Below, piece by piece: positions 35,401 to 45,700 of a DNA stretch of 64,000 nt. The position numbers and the translations under genes were made by a program. Position 1 is the first letter of the stretch. Each line of letters opens with the position of its first letter. A model generated the notes under the pieces. That model saw nothing but the letters and a program-made list of their open reading frames with translations. It ran no database searches and was not told where the DNA came from. Origin of the DNA: Hohaiivirga sp031546825 (lineage in GTDB: Bacteria > Pseudomonadota > Alphaproteobacteria > Rhizobiales > Beijerinckiaceae); NCBI GenBank assembly GCA_031546825.1, contig JAVBJU010000002.1:1-64000 (forward strand), read 5' to 3'.

Positions 35401-38163
35401 GTGGAAACGAGCCCCAAACCCATGACCGGCATCCCAATTCCCCCACAGAAACCGTGCGCTGAAAGCCGCCATGCAATGGTAACGACAGCTATGGGAGAGC
35501 GGCGTGGACGGCTGAAAATTTTTCTGGGAGCGGCACCTGGAGTCGGCAAGACCTACGAGATGTTAATGGCGGGCCGCGCCCGCCACGCCGACGGAGTCGA
35601 TGTGATCATTGGCGTTGTTGAAACCCATGGTCGCCGGGAAACGGAAGCTCTGCTTGCAGATTTTGAAATAGTCCCGCGCCAGCAGATCGCCTATAAGGAT
35701 CGTGCACTTGATGAGATGGACATTGACGCCATCATCGCTCGTAGGCCCGGCCTCGTTCTGGTCGATGAACTTGCCCACAGCAATGCCGTAGGAAGCCGCC
35801 ACCCTAAGCGCTATCTTGATGTCGAGGAAATTCTTGACCACGGCATTGATGTCTACACCACTCTCAACATCCAGCATGTGGAGAGCCTTAACGACATCGT
35901 CATGCAGATTACCCGGATCAAGGTGCGCGAGACTGTTCCGGATTCGGTCATCGACAACGCATCCGATGTGGAACTGATCGACCTCACACCGGAAGACCTC
36001 ATCAAGCGCTTGCATGAAGGCAAGGTCTATATGCCGCTGACGGCAGAGCAGGCCGTGCGCAATTATTTCTCGCCCGGCAACCTCACCGCATTACGTGAAT
36101 TGGCGTTGAGACGCACCGCCCAGAGGGTGGACGATCAGTTGCTCTCGCATATGCAATCCCATGCCATTTCCGGCCCATGGGCGGCTGGTGATCGGGTGGC
36201 CGTGTGCATTGATGCGCGTGAAAATGGCCCGGCGCTCATCCGCTATACCCGCCGACTTGCCGACCGCCTGCGCGCCCCGTGGGTCGCGCTTCATATCGAG
36301 ACGGCCCGTAGCGCCACACTCAGCGAGAAAGAGCGAGACCGGCTCGCCGCCACCATGCGTTTTGCGGCACATCTCGGCGGCACCACCGAAATCATTCCCG
36401 GTGAAAACGTGGCGGAAGAAATAATCCGCTACGCTTCCGAACACAACATCACCCATGTCATTAGCGGCAAGCCACATCGCAGCGGTTGGCGCGCCGCTTT
36501 ATTCGGATCGACCACACCGGAGCTCATCCGCCGCGCAGGGAATATCAGCATTCATGTGGTTTCCGGGGATGCAGACAAGAACGACACGGGCCATATCCTC
36601 ACCGCAGCCAAACAGAAAAACTTCAATCCAATACCCTACCTCTACGCAACTGTTTTTGTCGGCGTGGCGCTCCTGCTTGGCCTTTTGCTCGACCAGACCC
36701 TCGACGTGCGCAATATCGGTTTGGTGTTCCTCATGGCGGTGCTTGCTTCCGCCGTGATGTCAGGGCTTATGCCAGCGCTTTTCGCCAGCATCCTTTCCAC
36801 TCTTACCTACAACTTTTTCTTCCTGCCCCCGCTCCACACCCTCCGCATTGCAGACCCGGAAAGCGCAGTGGCCCTGTTCTTCTTTCTGCTGATCGCGGTG
36901 ACCGCCTCAAACCTCACCGCAGCGGTTCAGCGCCAAGCCGCAGCAGCGCGCCAACGTGCCCGCTCGACGGCGGAGCTATATCTGTTTTCGAAAAAACTTG
37001 CGGGCACAGGCACCCTTGATGACGTTCTCTGGGTGACCGTTTACCAGGTCGCATTGATGCTCAAACTGCGCGTGGTGGTGCTTCTGCCGGAACAAGGTTC
37101 AATTGCCGTCAGGGCTGGTTATCCGCCAGACGACACGCTCGCAGATGCCGATATCGCTGCCGCCCATTGGGCTTTCGAACACAGTTTGCCCGCTGGGCGC
37201 GGTGCTGAAACGCTAACCGGCGCGAAACGTCTCTATTTGCCGTTACGGACAGGGCGAACCACGGTTGGTGTCATAGGCCTCGACAACGACGGCACCGGCC
37301 CCTTGCTCACACCCGAGCAGCAACGCCTGCTGGATGCCCTTGCCGACCAGGCAGCGGTGGCCATCGAGCGCGTGCAGCTGGTGGCCGCTGTCGAACACGC
37401 GGCGGTGGCGGCGGAGGCGGACCGTTTACGTTCTGCGCTGCTCACCTCGATCTCCCATGATTTAAAAACCCCACTTGCCGCAGTGATCGGAGCAGCGGGG
37501 ACACTCAAGGAATTTGCGGCATCTCTGCCGGAAGTTGACCAGCATGAACTTCTCGCCACGGTGATAGAGGAGTCCGACCGTCTCAACCGCTTTATTGCCA
37601 ATCTGCTCGACATGACGCGACTTGAAGCCGGAGCAACTGTACCGAATTACGGAATACATGATGTCGGCGACATTATCGGCGCAACCCTCAACCGCATGAG
37701 TAAAATCACCGCCCACCACAGGATGAGCGTGGAGGTGGCGCCGCATATGCCGATGGTGAGAGTGGACCCAGTGCTGCTCGAACAGGCACTTTTCAATCTG
37801 ATCGATAACGCCACCAAATACGCCGATATCGGCTCAATGATACTGCTTTCCTCGTGGACTGATGACGGTGAAGTATTCCTGCGCGTGTCCGACGAAGGCC
37901 CTGGTATTCCGCCTGAGGACCTTACCCGGATTTTTGATACCTTTTACCGGGCGAATAAAGGGGATCACACCAAAGCGGGCACCGGCCTCGGTCTCGCTGT
38001 CTCCAAGGGATTCATTGAAGCGATGGGAGGCGGCATCTTCGCGGCCAACCGCACTGACCGACAAGGTGCGTTATTCGTCATCACATTGCCTGCTGCCGCT
38101 CCATTGGAGACACACATAAAGCAGGATATTTCCAGCAGTGAACGGGAGGCAGAAACGCCATGA
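35401..38163 (+). CDS. kdpD: Turgor/K+ sensor histidine kinase KdpD
   Basis: This 920-residue sensor starts with the KdpD cytosolic domain (Walker A GAAPGVGKT at 43-51, Walker B LVLVDELAHSN). A universal-stress-like domain follows, then four membrane segments (about 410-500), a GAF domain, and HisKA with the phosphorylated His686 in SISHDLKTPL. The HATPase domain has NATKY, GPGIPPEDL and GTGLGLAV. It phosphorylates KdpE when K+ is low. The start is taken as GTG three bases after kdpC; an ATG at 35422 is an alternative. It overlaps kdpE by 4 bp. Confidence 0.95.
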   Translation: METSPKPMTGIPIPPQKPCAESRHAMVTTAMGERRGRLKIFLGAAPGVGKTYEMLMAGRARHADGVDVIIGVVETHGRRETEALLADFEIVPRQQIAYKDRALDEMDIDAIIARRPGLVLVDELAHSNAVGSRHPKRYLDVEEILDHGIDVYTTLNIQHVESLNDIVMQITRIKVRETVPDSVIDNASDVELIDLTPEDLIKRLHEGKVYMPLTAEQAVRNYFSPGNLTALRELALRRTAQRVDDQLLSHMQSHAISGPWAAGDRVAVCIDARENGPALIRYTRRLADRLRAPWVALHIETARSATLSEKERDRLAATMRFAAHLGGTTEIIPGENVAEEIIRYASEHNITHVISGKPHRSGWRAALFGSTTPELIRRAGNISIHVVSGDADKNDTGHILTAAKQKNFNPIPYLYATVFVGVALLLGLLLDQTLDVRNIGLVFLMAVLASAVMSGLMPALFASILSTLTYNFFFLPPLHTLRIADPESAVALFFFLLIAVTASNLTAAVQRQAAAARQRARSTAELYLFSKKLAGTGTLDDVLWVTVYQVALMLKLRVVVLLPEQGSIAVRAGYPPDDTLADADIAAAHWAFEHSLPAGRGAETLTGAKRLYLPLRTGRTTVGVIGLDNDGTGPLLTPEQQRLLDALADQAAVAIERVQLVAAVEHAAVAAEADRLRSALLTSISHDLKTPLAAVIGAAGTLKEFAASLPEVDQHELLATVIEESDRLNRFIANLLDMTRLEAGATVPNYGIHDVGDIIGATLNRMSKITAHHRMSVEVAPHMPMVRVDPVLLEQALFNLIDNATKYADIGSMILLSSWTDDGEVFLRVSDEGPGIPPEDLTRIFDTFYRANKGDHTKAGTGLGLAVSKGFIEAMGGGIFAANRTDRQGALFVITLPAAAPLETHIKQDISSSEREAETP

Positions 38164-38852
38164 GCCTGAGTGCGGCAAAAATCCTTGTCGTTGATGATGA
38201 GGTGCCCATCCGCAAGCTGTTGCGCGTTGGCCTTGGCACACAGAATTACACAATTGTGGAGGCCGGAAACGGTATGGCGGCTGACGCCGCTCTGACGAAC
38301 GAAAAGCCTGACCTCATCATTCTCGATCTTGGCCTGCCGGATGTCTCGGGCCTCGACCTCCTGGCGCGCTGGCGTGGCAAGGGCGTGATGGCTCCCGTTA
38401 TCATTCTCTCAAGTCGCGCCGATGAAACCGGCATCGTCAAAGCGCTTGATGGCGGTGCGGATGATTATGTCACCAAACCGTTTGGCATGAATGAGCTCAT
38501 CGCCCGCATCCGTGTCGCACTGAAACATCGTCTGCATCGACAGGGTGAGATGCCCGTCTTCCGCACCGGAAATATGAGCGTGGACCTCGTCAAGCGCATT
38601 GTGAAGCTCGGTGAAGCCGAAATCCGGCTGTCACCCAAGGAATACGATATCCTGCGCCTGATGGTGCAACATGCAGGCAAAGTGCTCACCCATCAGTTCA
38701 TCATGAAGCAAATCTGGGAAGCCAACGCAGACGTGCAATATCTGCGCATTTACATTCGCCAACTCCGTCAGAAAATCGAAGCAAGCCCGGACCAGCCATT
38801 TTACATCCTCACCGAAACCGGGGTCGGATACCGGCTGCGAGAGGGAGAGTAG
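38160..38852 (+). CDS. kdpE: Response regulator KdpE
   Basis: This 230-residue OmpR-type regulator has a receiver domain with acidic pair VDDE (11-14), phosphorylated Asp56 (LDLGLPD) and Lys in TKPFG, followed by a winged helix DNA-binding domain ending in TETGVGYRLREGE. It activates the kdp operon when phosphorylated by KdpD. Its coding sequence overlaps kdpD, so sensor, regulator and pump form one operon. Confidence 0.96.
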   Translation: MSLSAAKILVVDDEVPIRKLLRVGLGTQNYTIVEAGNGMAADAALTNEKPDLIILDLGLPDVSGLDLLARWRGKGVMAPVIILSSRADETGIVKALDGGADDYVTKPFGMNELIARIRVALKHRLHRQGEMPVFRTGNMSVDLVKRIVKLGEAEIRLSPKEYDILRLMVQHAGKVLTHQFIMKQIWEANADVQYLRIYIRQLRQKIEASPDQPFYILTETGVGYRLREGE

Positions 38853-38858
38853 AACTAA

Positions 38859-38948
38859 AATGAAGCGCGTTTAATATGAAACGCACTTCACTCTAGATTC
38901 AGTGATGCCGTAACGCTTTGCGTTTAACCGGTGATCCACTTAAAACGC
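38859..38948. repeat. RIME/Bru-RS-like intergenic palindromic element, copy B
   Basis: About 90 bp between the convergent kdpE and TRAP genes. The 42 bases at 38903-38944 equal the reverse complement of 26839-26880 (copy A) exactly. The neighbouring block (38861-38894) matches the hairpin block of copy A with a few changes and folds on itself. The two copies are in opposite orientation about 12 kb apart. Confidence 0.75.
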
Positions 38949-38956
38949 GCTTTACT

Positions 38957-39952
38957 CTATCCAGCTTCAATCTCCTCAATCAGCGCCATGCCACCCACCG
39001 TCGGAGCATATACATCCCAGACCTTACGCGCTCCGGCCCGCCATGCCGGGAGCTCATTGGGCGAGACCCGCCATGCCCCGGCTTTTTGCGCCTGGGCGAG
39101 TGAGGCCGCTTCATCTGCCTTTATAAGGGTATTGAAGCTTTGCGCGCCTTCCTTTGCGGCGTCAGAAAACACCACCTGCTGCTCGGGCGAAAGGCTGTCC
39201 CAGAAGGTTTTTGAGAAATAGACTACGCCGGAGGCCCAGATGTGGCGGGTTTCGATGACGCACGGTACCACCTCGTAGAGCTTGAACCCCGCATAGGCGG
39301 ACAGCGTCAGGTCCATGGCGTCCGCCACACCCATTTTCAGGGCGTTGTAGGTTTCGGGGATGGCGATGGCGACGGGGTTTGCGCCGTAGCTGAGCCAAAG
39401 CTCAGTATGGAGCGGGCTTTGGATCACGCGGATGCGCAAGCCCTTGATATCACCCGGAGTGAGGAGTTCGCGCTTGCCGAGGAGATTTCGGGCACCGTAA
39501 TTAATGAAGGCCGGCGCGATGAAGTTCCGGGCGGCAAGCGCCGCACGCAGGCGCGTGCCGGTTGCACCCGCGAGCACCCGCTCAAGATGGGCGGCGTCGC
39601 GGAAGAGGAACGGGAGGTCCAGAAGCTGCAATTCCGGCACCCAGGCAGACAGCACCGAGGCGGTGCACAGGCTGCCCTGCACCGAGCCAAGCCGGATGCC
39701 TTCGGCCACTTCCTTCTCACCCCCAAGCGCGGCGTTGCGGACAATGCGAAACGAGAACTGCCCCGGCAGTTTCGCCTCAACACGATCGCGGATGCGATGC
39801 CAGATCATAGTTTCCGGCTTGTCATCGCCGAAAAGCGAGGCAATTGTCAGGGTGCGTGGAGCGGCGAAGGCTGGGCGTGTTGCGGCCAGAGCAGCAGCCC
39901 CGGCAAGGAAGGTGCGACGGTTTGGAAATGGCACTGTAAAACCTTTCATCAT
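38957..39952 (-). CDS. TRAP transporter periplasmic substrate-binding protein (DctP-like)
   Basis: This 331-residue protein has an N-terminal export signal with twin arginines (NRRTFLAGAAALAATRP; cleavage near AFA) and the DctP fold: KGLRIRVIQSP, the conserved Arg that usually holds a carboxylate, and the GVADAMDLTLSAYAGF hinge region. It would present a substrate to the DctQM permease whose gene overlaps by 4 bp upstream. Because the operon starts with a TPP riboswitch, the ligand is probably thiamine, a thiamine precursor or a related compound. Confidence 0.92.
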   Translation of the reverse strand: MMKGFTVPFPNRRTFLAGAAALAATRPAFAAPRTLTIASLFGDDKPETMIWHRIRDRVEAKLPGQFSFRIVRNAALGGEKEVAEGIRLGSVQGSLCTASVLSAWVPELQLLDLPFLFRDAAHLERVLAGATGTRLRAALAARNFIAPAFINYGARNLLGKRELLTPGDIKGLRIRVIQSPLHTELWLSYGANPVAIAIPETYNALKMGVADAMDLTLSAYAGFKLYEVVPCVIETRHIWASGVVYFSKTFWDSLSPEQQVVFSDAAKEGAQSFNTLIKADEAASLAQAQKAGAWRVSPNELPAWRAGARKVWDVYAPTVGGMALIEEIEAG

Positions 39953-41871
39953 TGCGCCCGGAGGATGGCAAAAACGGAAATGACGGCAAGCCCCGCGAGC
40001 AATGTCGCAACCAGCGGCATGACGGCGCGAAACACCTTACTGGCTTGCAAACCCGACAGGCGGCTGGACACGTAGACCAACATGCCCACCGGCGGCGTCA
40101 GCCCGCCGATCATCAGGTTGACGATCAGGATGACGCCAAAGTCGATGGGGTCGAGCCCGGCACGGGCGGCAACGGGCAGCAGAAGCGGCGCAAGCAGCAG
40201 AATGGCCGCGCCGATATCGAGAAAACACCCGGCAACCAGCAGCAGGAGATTGGCGAACAGCACGAAAGACCACGGCCCATTGAGCGGGGCAAACGCCGTT
40301 TCAATCATGCCGGGCAAATCATCGACCGCCAGCAGAAAAACGAATGGAGCGGCAGCACCAATTAACAGCCCAACCGCAGCCGCCTCCCCTGCGCTGCGGG
40401 CGAAGGTGGCCGCAACCGCGCGCATGTCCCCCCGCTTTACCCACAGCGCAACGCCGAGCGCATAGCTCGCAGCAAGCCCGGCTGCTTCGGTGGTCGTCGT
40501 CACACCGAAGCGGATGCAAACCAGAATGATGAGGGCGAGCCCGAGCGCTGGAACAGCGCGCCAGAAGGCGTGCATTCTGCCCATAGTGCTCACGGGGGCG
40601 GATTGGGCACCCGGCACTGCCATCAAATGCAAGGCCACGGCAAGGAAAGCCGCCAGCATCAAGCCCGCCACAAGGCCACCGAAAAACAATGCCCCAACCG
40701 ACAGATTGGTGGCGGCGGCAAGAATGAGAAAGGCGATGGAGGGAGGGATAATATTGGGGAGCACCGAGGTCGCCGCAACGATAGCTGCCGCCCGTTCCGG
40801 CGCATAGCCACGCGCAATCAGCGCCGGAGTGAAGATTTTGGCACCCAAAGCGGCGTCTGCAATCGATGAGCCGGAAATTCCCGCAAACAGCGTGTTCGTC
40901 ACCAGAACTGTCTGCGAAAGGCCACCACGCAGATGCCCGACCAGGCTTGCAGCAAAGGCCACCAGACGCTCGGCCAAGCCGCCGAGTGTCATCAGCGCGC
41001 CGGCAAGCAGGAAGAACGGGATGGCAAGGAGGGTGATGCGCCCTACGCCCGAAACCGTATTCTGCACAATGGCGGCTTCGGGCAGGAGAGCACCAAACGG
41101 CAAGGCAAGGGAAAGCCCGCAGATAAGAGCATGCGGCAAGGGCGCACCAAGGAACAACAGTAGAAAGGCGATGCCACCAGCGACAAGGCCGGGCGCGGCG
41201 GCGGGTGGAAGCACAAGGTATTGCGCGACAAGCCACCCGGCCCCACCGAGAACAACCGCCAACAGCCCGACCATCAACCGCCGTTCCGCGCCATGGCGCA
41301 GAAGGCCTAGAATAACCGTGACAGTTCCACCGAAAACGACTGGCGCGAAACGTAAGGGTTCCGGTAGCGCCAGCACCGGCGAAGTGCCACCGATGGCCTC
41401 AACAATGGTAATGCCGCCGGATATAAAAACCAAAGCCGCCTGCATAACCGCCGCCTCGGCGATGAGTGCGCACAGCGCTTGGCCGCGCGGCCCGAGCCGC
41501 GCTGACACGATATCAAGCCGCATGGCAAGCGCTGAGCCGGATACCAGCGGCAATCCGCAGAACACCAGCAGCACGAACAGCCAGACCTGTGCTTCGTCAC
41601 TGCCGATCAGAGCGCGTGCGGCCGCTTGGCTGAGGATGATATTGACGATGCACACCGCCAGCATGATGCATAGCACCACACCAATGATGGCCCCTAACAC
41701 CGCCTCGCAAAAGGCAAGACAACGCGATGCCCAAGGAGCGAAAGACACCGCAGCAATGGCTTGGGTATGCACTGCCTCACAGGGTTGTTCGTCGCGGATT
41801 ACACTGTCCGCCCGCTCGATATTGCGAGCAAGTGGGCCTTCCAAACTTGATGCACGAGGGCTATCTGCCAT
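39949..41871 (-). CDS. Fused TRAP permease DctQ-DctM
   Basis: This 640-residue inner-membrane protein fuses the small four-helix DctQ subunit (about 55-190) to the large DctM subunit (about 225-640; LLAIPFFLLAGALM, GISGSSIADAALG and SVLPNIIPPSIAFLI are family motifs). It transports substrate by Na+ or H+ symport. The start at 41871 was chosen because it follows GGAGGAAA and because the longer frame would translate the TPP riboswitch. It is the first gene of a two-gene operon. Confidence 0.92.
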   Translation of the reverse strand: MADSPRASSLEGPLARNIERADSVIRDEQPCEAVHTQAIAAVSFAPWASRCLAFCEAVLGAIIGVVLCIMLAVCIVNIILSQAAARALIGSDEAQVWLFVLLVFCGLPLVSGSALAMRLDIVSARLGPRGQALCALIAEAAVMQAALVFISGGITIVEAIGGTSPVLALPEPLRFAPVVFGGTVTVILGLLRHGAERRLMVGLLAVVLGGAGWLVAQYLVLPPAAAPGLVAGGIAFLLLFLGAPLPHALICGLSLALPFGALLPEAAIVQNTVSGVGRITLLAIPFFLLAGALMTLGGLAERLVAFAASLVGHLRGGLSQTVLVTNTLFAGISGSSIADAALGAKIFTPALIARGYAPERAAAIVAATSVLPNIIPPSIAFLILAAATNLSVGALFFGGLVAGLMLAAFLAVALHLMAVPGAQSAPVSTMGRMHAFWRAVPALGLALIILVCIRFGVTTTTEAAGLAASYALGVALWVKRGDMRAVAATFARSAGEAAAVGLLIGAAAPFVFLLAVDDLPGMIETAFAPLNGPWSFVLFANLLLLVAGCFLDIGAAILLLAPLLLPVAARAGLDPIDFGVILIVNLMIGGLTPPVGMLVYVSSRLSGLQASKVFRAVMPLVATLLAGLAVISVFAILRAQ

Positions 41872-41875
41872 CTCT

Positions 41876-41955
41876 CTTTCCTCCGCCGGCATGACCCGGT
41901 TCAGGTTCGATGGGTTGGCCAAAGCCTCTCAGCCCGATATGGGCACCCCAAGGAG
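41876..41955 (-). promoter_or_regulatory. TPP (thiamine pyrophosphate) riboswitch controlling the TRAP operon
   Basis: On the minus strand the region contains, in order, the THI-box landmarks CCTTGGGGTGCC, GGGCTGAGAGG, then GAACCTGA, and CCGGGTCATGCCGGCGGAGG. These are the pyrimidine- and pyrophosphate-binding parts of the aptamer. The last GGAGG is also the ribosome binding site of the DctQM gene and can pair with the CTCCTT at the 5' side of P1. Ligand binding would therefore hide the ribosome site and repress translation, which is the usual proteobacterial mode. No transcription terminator is visible between aptamer and gene. Confidence 0.92.
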
Positions 41956-42099
41956 ATGGGCGGAGCTTAAGCGCAAAAGACCCCGGCATGCAACCCCGGC
42001 AAAAAGTGCAACACTGCTGCCACGATCTGCCATCGAAGCAGTTCCCTATCCAGCAACAAAGGAATATGATTGGAATTTCCCAACGGAAGAGAAATCTCG

Positions 42100-42393
42100 A
42101 TGAAACAGCTCATCAACGCCCTTTGCCTTACCGCGCTTTTTGCAATTGCCAGCGCTCCGGCTCAGGCGCGGCCCTTGACGCGCACCATGACTTGCGAGCA
42201 GGCACAGGCGCTCTTGGCCCGCCAAGGCGCGATCGTTCTCGATACCGACAAGTACATTTACGACCGCTATGTGGCTAACCGCAGTTTTTGCCCGATAACG
42301 CAAGCTACTGAACCGGCATGGGTACCGACCAAGAACAATCCCCAGTGCTTCATCGGCTATACCTGCACCGAAGATCTCGACTGGCCGGATTAA
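42100..42393 (+). CDS. Small exported cysteine protein, tandem copy 1
   Basis: This 97-residue protein has a signal peptide (about 1-23, ending AQA) and a mature part with four cysteines: MTCEQAQALL, RSFCPIT, QCFIGYTC. It shares YDRYV, FCP, AWVPT, NPQCFIGYTC with the next gene, so the two are a tandem duplication. Function unknown; the cysteine pattern suggests two disulfides in the periplasm. The ATG at 42100 is chosen because it gives a clean signal peptide. Confidence 0.8.
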   Translation: MKQLINALCLTALFAIASAPAQARPLTRTMTCEQAQALLARQGAIVLDTDKYIYDRYVANRSFCPITQATEPAWVPTKNNPQCFIGYTCTEDLDWPD

Positions 42394-42410
42394 CACCGGA
42401 AGGTAATGTC

Positions 42411-42725
42411 ATGAATAGCTTAAAGAAATTCCGCCGCTTCGGCCTCGCCCTTGCCGGCATATGCGTTGTTTTCGCGGTTCCCGCTGCGGCATCTGAGCAA
42501 CCGCTGACGCCGATGATGGACTGCGCAAGCGTGAAGAACGTGGTCAAGACGAGAGGCGCCGTCATCTTGCGAACCGGCGCCCATCTCTATGACCGCTATG
42601 TCGATAACGACGGCTTCTGCCCCACGATGATGCGCACCGAAGCCGCCTGGGTGCCAACCCGCGACAACCCGCAATGCTTCATCGGTTACACCTGCGAACA
42701 GACCAACTCCCGCCGCTGGCGTTGA
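42411..42725 (+). CDS. Small exported cysteine protein, tandem copy 2
   Basis: This 104-residue paralogue of the preceding gene lies 17 bp downstream. It has a signal peptide (about 1-27, ending AAA) and the same four cysteines (MMDCASVKN, DGFCPTM, QCFIGYTC). The body is conserved but the signal peptide is not, as expected for an old duplication with selection on the mature domain. It begins after GGAAGGTAATGTC. It is convergent with the RND pump gene. No known family is claimed. Confidence 0.8.
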   Translation: MNSLKKFRRFGLALAGICVVFAVPAAASEQPLTPMMDCASVKNVVKTRGAVILRTGAHLYDRYVDNDGFCPTMMRTEAAWVPTRDNPQCFIGYTCEQTNSRRWR

Positions 42726-42757
42726 GTAAACCCGCGAGCGCGCCTGATTTCCAAACC

Positions 42758-45700
42758 TCAGGCGTGTTCGGTTGGTGACGGTGCTCTCCGCCCCAACCGG
42801 GCCGGAACGCTGAGCAGGAACTGCGACAGACGTTCCATATAGAGATACAACACCGGCGTGATGAACAGCGTCAGCATCTGCGACACCACCAGCCCGCCGA
42901 CCACGGCGATGCCGAGCGGTTGGCGCAGTTCGGAACTCGCACCCTCGCCGATGGCGATGGGCAGCGTGCCCATCAGGGCGGCAAACGTTGTCATCATAAT
43001 CGGGCGGAAGCGCATCAGGCAGGCTTTATGAATGGCCTCCTGTGGCGGAACACCTTCGCGTTGCAGGGTCAGCGACACGTCGATCATCATGATCGCGTTC
43101 TTCTTGACGATACCCACCAGCATCAGAAGGCCAATGATGGCGATCATCGACAGATCCATGCCGCACAGCCACAGGGAGCCGAGCGCCCCGACCACCGCCG
43201 ACGGCAAGCCACTGAGAATGGTCAGAGGATGGATGAAACTCTCATAGAGAATGCCAAGCACGATATAAACGGCAAGGATTGCCGCAAAAATCAGAACACC
43301 CTGGTTGGCCAACGAACTCTGAAAGGTCTTTGCAGTGCCGGAGAAGGTCGAGGTGATGCTCGACGGCATCCCCAATTCCTGTTTCAGTTCATCAAGCCGT
43401 GCGACCGCAGTGCCCAGCGATACACCTTCTGGCAGGTTGAATGAAATCGTCACTGCAGGTAATTGCCCCAGTTGCGCCACCGTCACGGTGCCAACGTCAC
43501 GGTCAACCCGAGCGAAGGCGCTCAGCGGTATCAGTGCCCCGGAGGCAGACCGCACATAAATCAGATTGAGCCGGTTGGTTGACCACTCCATATCGGGGTC
43601 AAACTCAAGCAAGACCTGATAGGAATCACCCGTTGAATAGATCGTCGATATCTGGCGTGTACCGAAGCCGGAATAGAGCGTCGAACGCAACTGATCGGCC
43701 GAGATGCCAAGTGTCTTGGCCTTATCGCGGTCAATGACGAGGGTTGCCTGCAAGGCATTATTCTGCTGGTCAGACACCACATCGACAAAATAGCCGCGAC
43801 CTTGCTGCGTTGGCTGCTCCTGGCGCATCCGCTCGACCATACGCGGTGCCCATTGGTAGAGCTCGCCATAATGGAGGCCCTGCAACACGTATTGATAGGC
43901 GCCCGCGGAGGAGCGCCCCCCGCTGATATTGAGGTTCTGGATCGGCGTCAGATAAACATCGGCACCCGCGATATTGCCGAGTTTGGCACGCAGATCCTGC
44001 AAGACCTTGCCCAGCTCCGGCCGTTCACCGAGCGGCTTCAGTTCAACGAAAGCGCGCGCACTGTTGACGCTGGAAGAACCCGCGCCCGAACCGGCAATGA
44101 CCGAGACATTCTTGACATGGGGCGAGGAGCGGAACACCGCTTCGACCTGTTTCTGGAGACCGACCATAGCGTCAAAAGAAATGTCCTGCCGAGCCTGGGT
44201 CGTCACCGAAAGGAGGCCAATATCCTCTCGCGGAAAAAAGCCTTTGGGAATGGCCACCAGAATGGCCACCGTGCCGATGATGGTCAGGAAGAACACCCCC
44301 ATCACCACGCGCTGGTAGCGCAGGCAAAGCACCAAGCCAGCATCATACCATGACAGCACCTTGTTGAAGCCGCGCTCAAGCGCCGCCGAAAAGCCCTTGC
44401 CGCCTGCATCCACATGGGAAGCTGCGGCTTTGCTGATGATGCGCGAACACAGCATCGGCGTCAGTGTCAGCGACACGAAAGCGGACGCGACAATGGCGGA
44501 TGTCACCACCACGGCAAATTCAAAAAACAGACGGCCGATAATGCCGCCCATCAACAGAACCGGAATGAACACCGCCACCAGCGACGCGGTGATCGACACA
44601 ATGGTGAAGCCAATTTCGCGGCTGCCCACCAGCGCCGCCTCCAGCGGGCCGCGCCCCTCCTCCTCCATGTGCCGGATGATGTTTTCCAACATGACGATGG
44701 CATCATCCACCACAAGGCCGACCGAGAGCGTCAGCGCCAGCAGCGAGATATTGTCGATGGAGAAATTAAACAGATACATGACGCCGAGCGTGGCGATCAG
44801 CGAGATTGGCACCGCAAAGCTCGGGATGATGGTGGCGGTTGCATGGCGCAAAAAGAGAAAGATCACCATGATGACCAGCACAATGGTCAGCACCAGGGTG
44901 AACTGCACATCGTCCACCGCTTCACGGATCGACTTTGAGCGGTCATTGGCAATCTGGATGTTTGCGCCGGGAGGAAGCGTTGCCTCAAACTGCGGCAGCA
45001 TCTCCTTGATGCGGTCCACCACCGCAACCGTATTGGCGTCGGGCTGGCGCTGCACGGCGAGCATAATCGAGCGCTGGCCGTTATACCAAGAGGCCGTCTG
45101 ATTGTTTTCAACGGAGTCGATGACCTTGGCCACATCACCAAGGCGCACAGGCCTGCCGTTGCGGGTGGCGACGATGATGTTGGTAAATTGCGCGGCATTC
45201 ATCAACTGGGTCTTAGCCTCGATGATGAGCTGCTGCTTGTCGTTCTGGAGCGTCCCCACCGGGGTGTTAGCGTTCGCTGCAGCCACCGCCTGCTGGATTT
45301 CATCAACGCCGATACCGCGCGTTGCCAAGGCATTGGGATCAATCTGAACGCGCACCGCATATTTCTGGCTGCCCCAGACCTGCACCTGTGCCACGCCTTC
45401 AATGGTCGAAAGCGCAGGCGACACCACCTGCTGGCCATAAGCATCAAGATCGGAAAGTGGAACCCGGTCACTGGTGATAGTCAGCGCCAGAATGGGCGCA
45501 TCCGCCGGGTTGACCTTGCGGAAACTCGGCGCGTTGGTCATCTCCACCGGCAATTGGCGATTGGTACGGGTGATAGCCGCCTGCACGTCGGCAGCGGCGG
45601 CATCTATGTTGCGCTCCAGCACGAACTGGATAGCAATGGAGGTGGAGCCTTGCGAACTCGTGCTCGAAATCGCGTCGATGCCAGCGATGGTGGCAAACTG

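Noticed and set aside
41872..41922. Upstream in-frame start for the DctQM gene giving 657 residues
   Set aside because: The extra 17 codons are the core of the TPP aptamer, and the ribosome binding site lies before the later ATG at 41871.
40829..42103. 424-codon plus-strand frame antisense to the TRAP permease and riboswitch
   Set aside because: High G+C third-position shadow of the DctQM gene; composition is Arg/Ala/Ser/Pro-rich with no family pattern.
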